From JAWOJF01 sp046481785 (GTDB taxonomy: Bacteria; Bacteroidota; Ignavibacteria; Ignavibacteriales; Ignavibacteriaceae): a DNA stretch of 21,523 bases. Of the stretch, positions 20,935-21,523 are shown one piece after another; position 1 is the first letter of the stretch, and each line of letters begins with the position of its first letter. A program made the position numbers and the translations under genes. The notes under the pieces are model-generated. The model saw only the letters and a list, made by a program, of their open reading frames with translations, was not told the origin of the DNA and ran no database searches. Where the stretch lies: the NCBI GenBank assembly GCA_046481785.1, contig JAWOJF010000345.1, positions 1-21,523 of the forward strand, read 5' to 3'.

Positions 20935-21523
20935 CATTTCCATTTTTTGGTAGCCGGCAGGCGGTGTAAATAAATCTGCAGAGAGTGATTCCTGCTCAAT
21001 TGATGTAACTTCATAACGGCTTTTTTCTTCACCGTCATTATTCCTGTTAATTATCAGCATTGGAAAATAACCGGAGGATTCAATTTCAGACTGCCACCCC
21101 GATTTACTACCGCCCCCCATTGGATTATCCATAAAAAGAAATCCGCCTAAATCAATTGCAAGCCATGATTCGGTTATTCCTTCATCACCATTATAGACCC
21201 ATTTTTCACACAGGTAACCGTTTATTTCCTTTGCTTCACCGGTAGGCTGAATTCTGTTTAAGCCGACCTCTGAATTATTTTGTTCAACAGCAGTGAACAT
21301 ACCCTGCGCAGGTACTTCCATGTATATTTCATCTGCAGGTATAACCATGTATATTTTTTTGCCGGCCATATCGATAATTGAGAACTGGGAAATTTCTTCT
21401 CCCATTTCAAATCTCATTTTATTGTCTTTTAAATAGTATTCTATAATTGAGGATTCATCATCCTGGGTTACTTTTATATTTACTTTTCCTTCAAATTTTT
21501 TTTGTGCATTAACATCAGCCGGA
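20911..21523 (-). CDS. DUF4412 domain protein (5' end outside the window)
   Basis: The frame stays open to the right edge, so the visible part is the last 203 codons and the start lies beyond. The visible sequence (FEGKVNIKVTQ, YYLKDNKMRFE, then MAGKKIYMVIPAD, CEKW and PPAGYQKMEMPGM) follows the DUF4412 plan. These are exported proteins with a single beta-rich domain similar to the LolA/LolB-type shell, and their role is unknown. Many have a signal peptide, which would be in the missing part. The window-internal ATG at 21417 is not the true start. The tail MPGMDMFK is Met-rich as is common in the family. Confidence 0.85.
   Translation of the reverse strand, partial: PADVNAQKKFEGKVNIKVTQDDESSIIEYYLKDNKMRFEMGEEISQFSIIDMAGKKIYMVIPADEIYMEVPAQGMFTAVEQNNSEVGLNRIQPTGEAKEINGYLCEKWVYNGDEGITESWLAIDLGGFLFMDNPMGGGSKSGWQSEIESSGYFPMLIINRNNDGEEKSRYEVTSIEQESLSADLFTPPAGYQKMEMPGMDMFK

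Noticed and set aside
20719..20973. 84-codon plus-strand frame in the repeat region
   Set aside because: It runs through hairpins and into the antisense of the DUF4412 gene, with low-complexity composition and no recognisable domain.

Overview
The window is AT-rich bacterial chromosome, almost entirely coding, with most genes on the minus strand. The protein types and gene order point to the Ignavibacteria/Chlorobi side of the Bacteroidota superphylum. The signs are tandem BamA-like outer membrane proteins with long C-terminal barrels, many lipoproteins, a trace of a type IX secretion (T9SS) C-terminal sorting tail, DUF4412, and TAnnTTTG promoter-like boxes of the Bacteroidota kind upstream of several genes. 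The lineage is inferred from these features; there is no rRNA or other phylogenetic marker to prove it.

Layout, left to right. (1) 1-1460: the first four codons of a gene running off the left edge, a long perfect hairpin, a terminator, a NarL/LuxR-type response regulator whose receiver lacks the phosphoacceptor Asp, and a divergent DUF2905 membrane protein. (2) 1467-3811: a small membrane protein with a TlpA-like thioredoxin lipoprotein, an SPL-like radical SAM protein, and a 35-residue membrane peptide gene (3704-3811) with a good ribosome binding site and its own terminator. (3) 4119-7985: carbohydrate metabolism, namely zwf, pgl and a GH13 alpha-amylase-family enzyme. (4) 8121-9648: an unrecognised multi-pass membrane protein (plus strand) and a HisN/inositol-monophosphatase-family phosphatase. 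(5) 9744-15401: cell envelope, with a relic of a T9SS sorting tail, two tandem BamA/TamA-like proteins, a lipoprotein, and an overlapping L,D-transpeptidase-fold protein with Ser in place of the catalytic Cys. (6) 15556-19724: the translation cluster rplM-rpsI, rpsB-tsf, pyrH-frr, with terminators after tsf and frr and a sigma70-like promoter before rplM. (7) 19955-20544: a DUF433/DUF5615 toxin-antitoxin pair. (8) 20545-21523: a repeat-rich non-coding stretch and the 3' part of a DUF4412 gene that leaves the window.

How the genes fit together: zwf and pgl supply the first two steps of the oxidative pentose phosphate pathway beside a glucan-active enzyme. The translation genes form a conserved core group. 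The envelope block combines outer-membrane insertase homologues with peptidoglycan-related genes. No CRISPR array, tRNA, rRNA, insertion sequence or phage gene was seen. The most unusual items are two enzyme or signalling folds that have lost their key residue (the response regulator and the L,D-transpeptidase homologue), the short membrane peptide gene, and the gene relics at 9744-9816 and 20551-20640.
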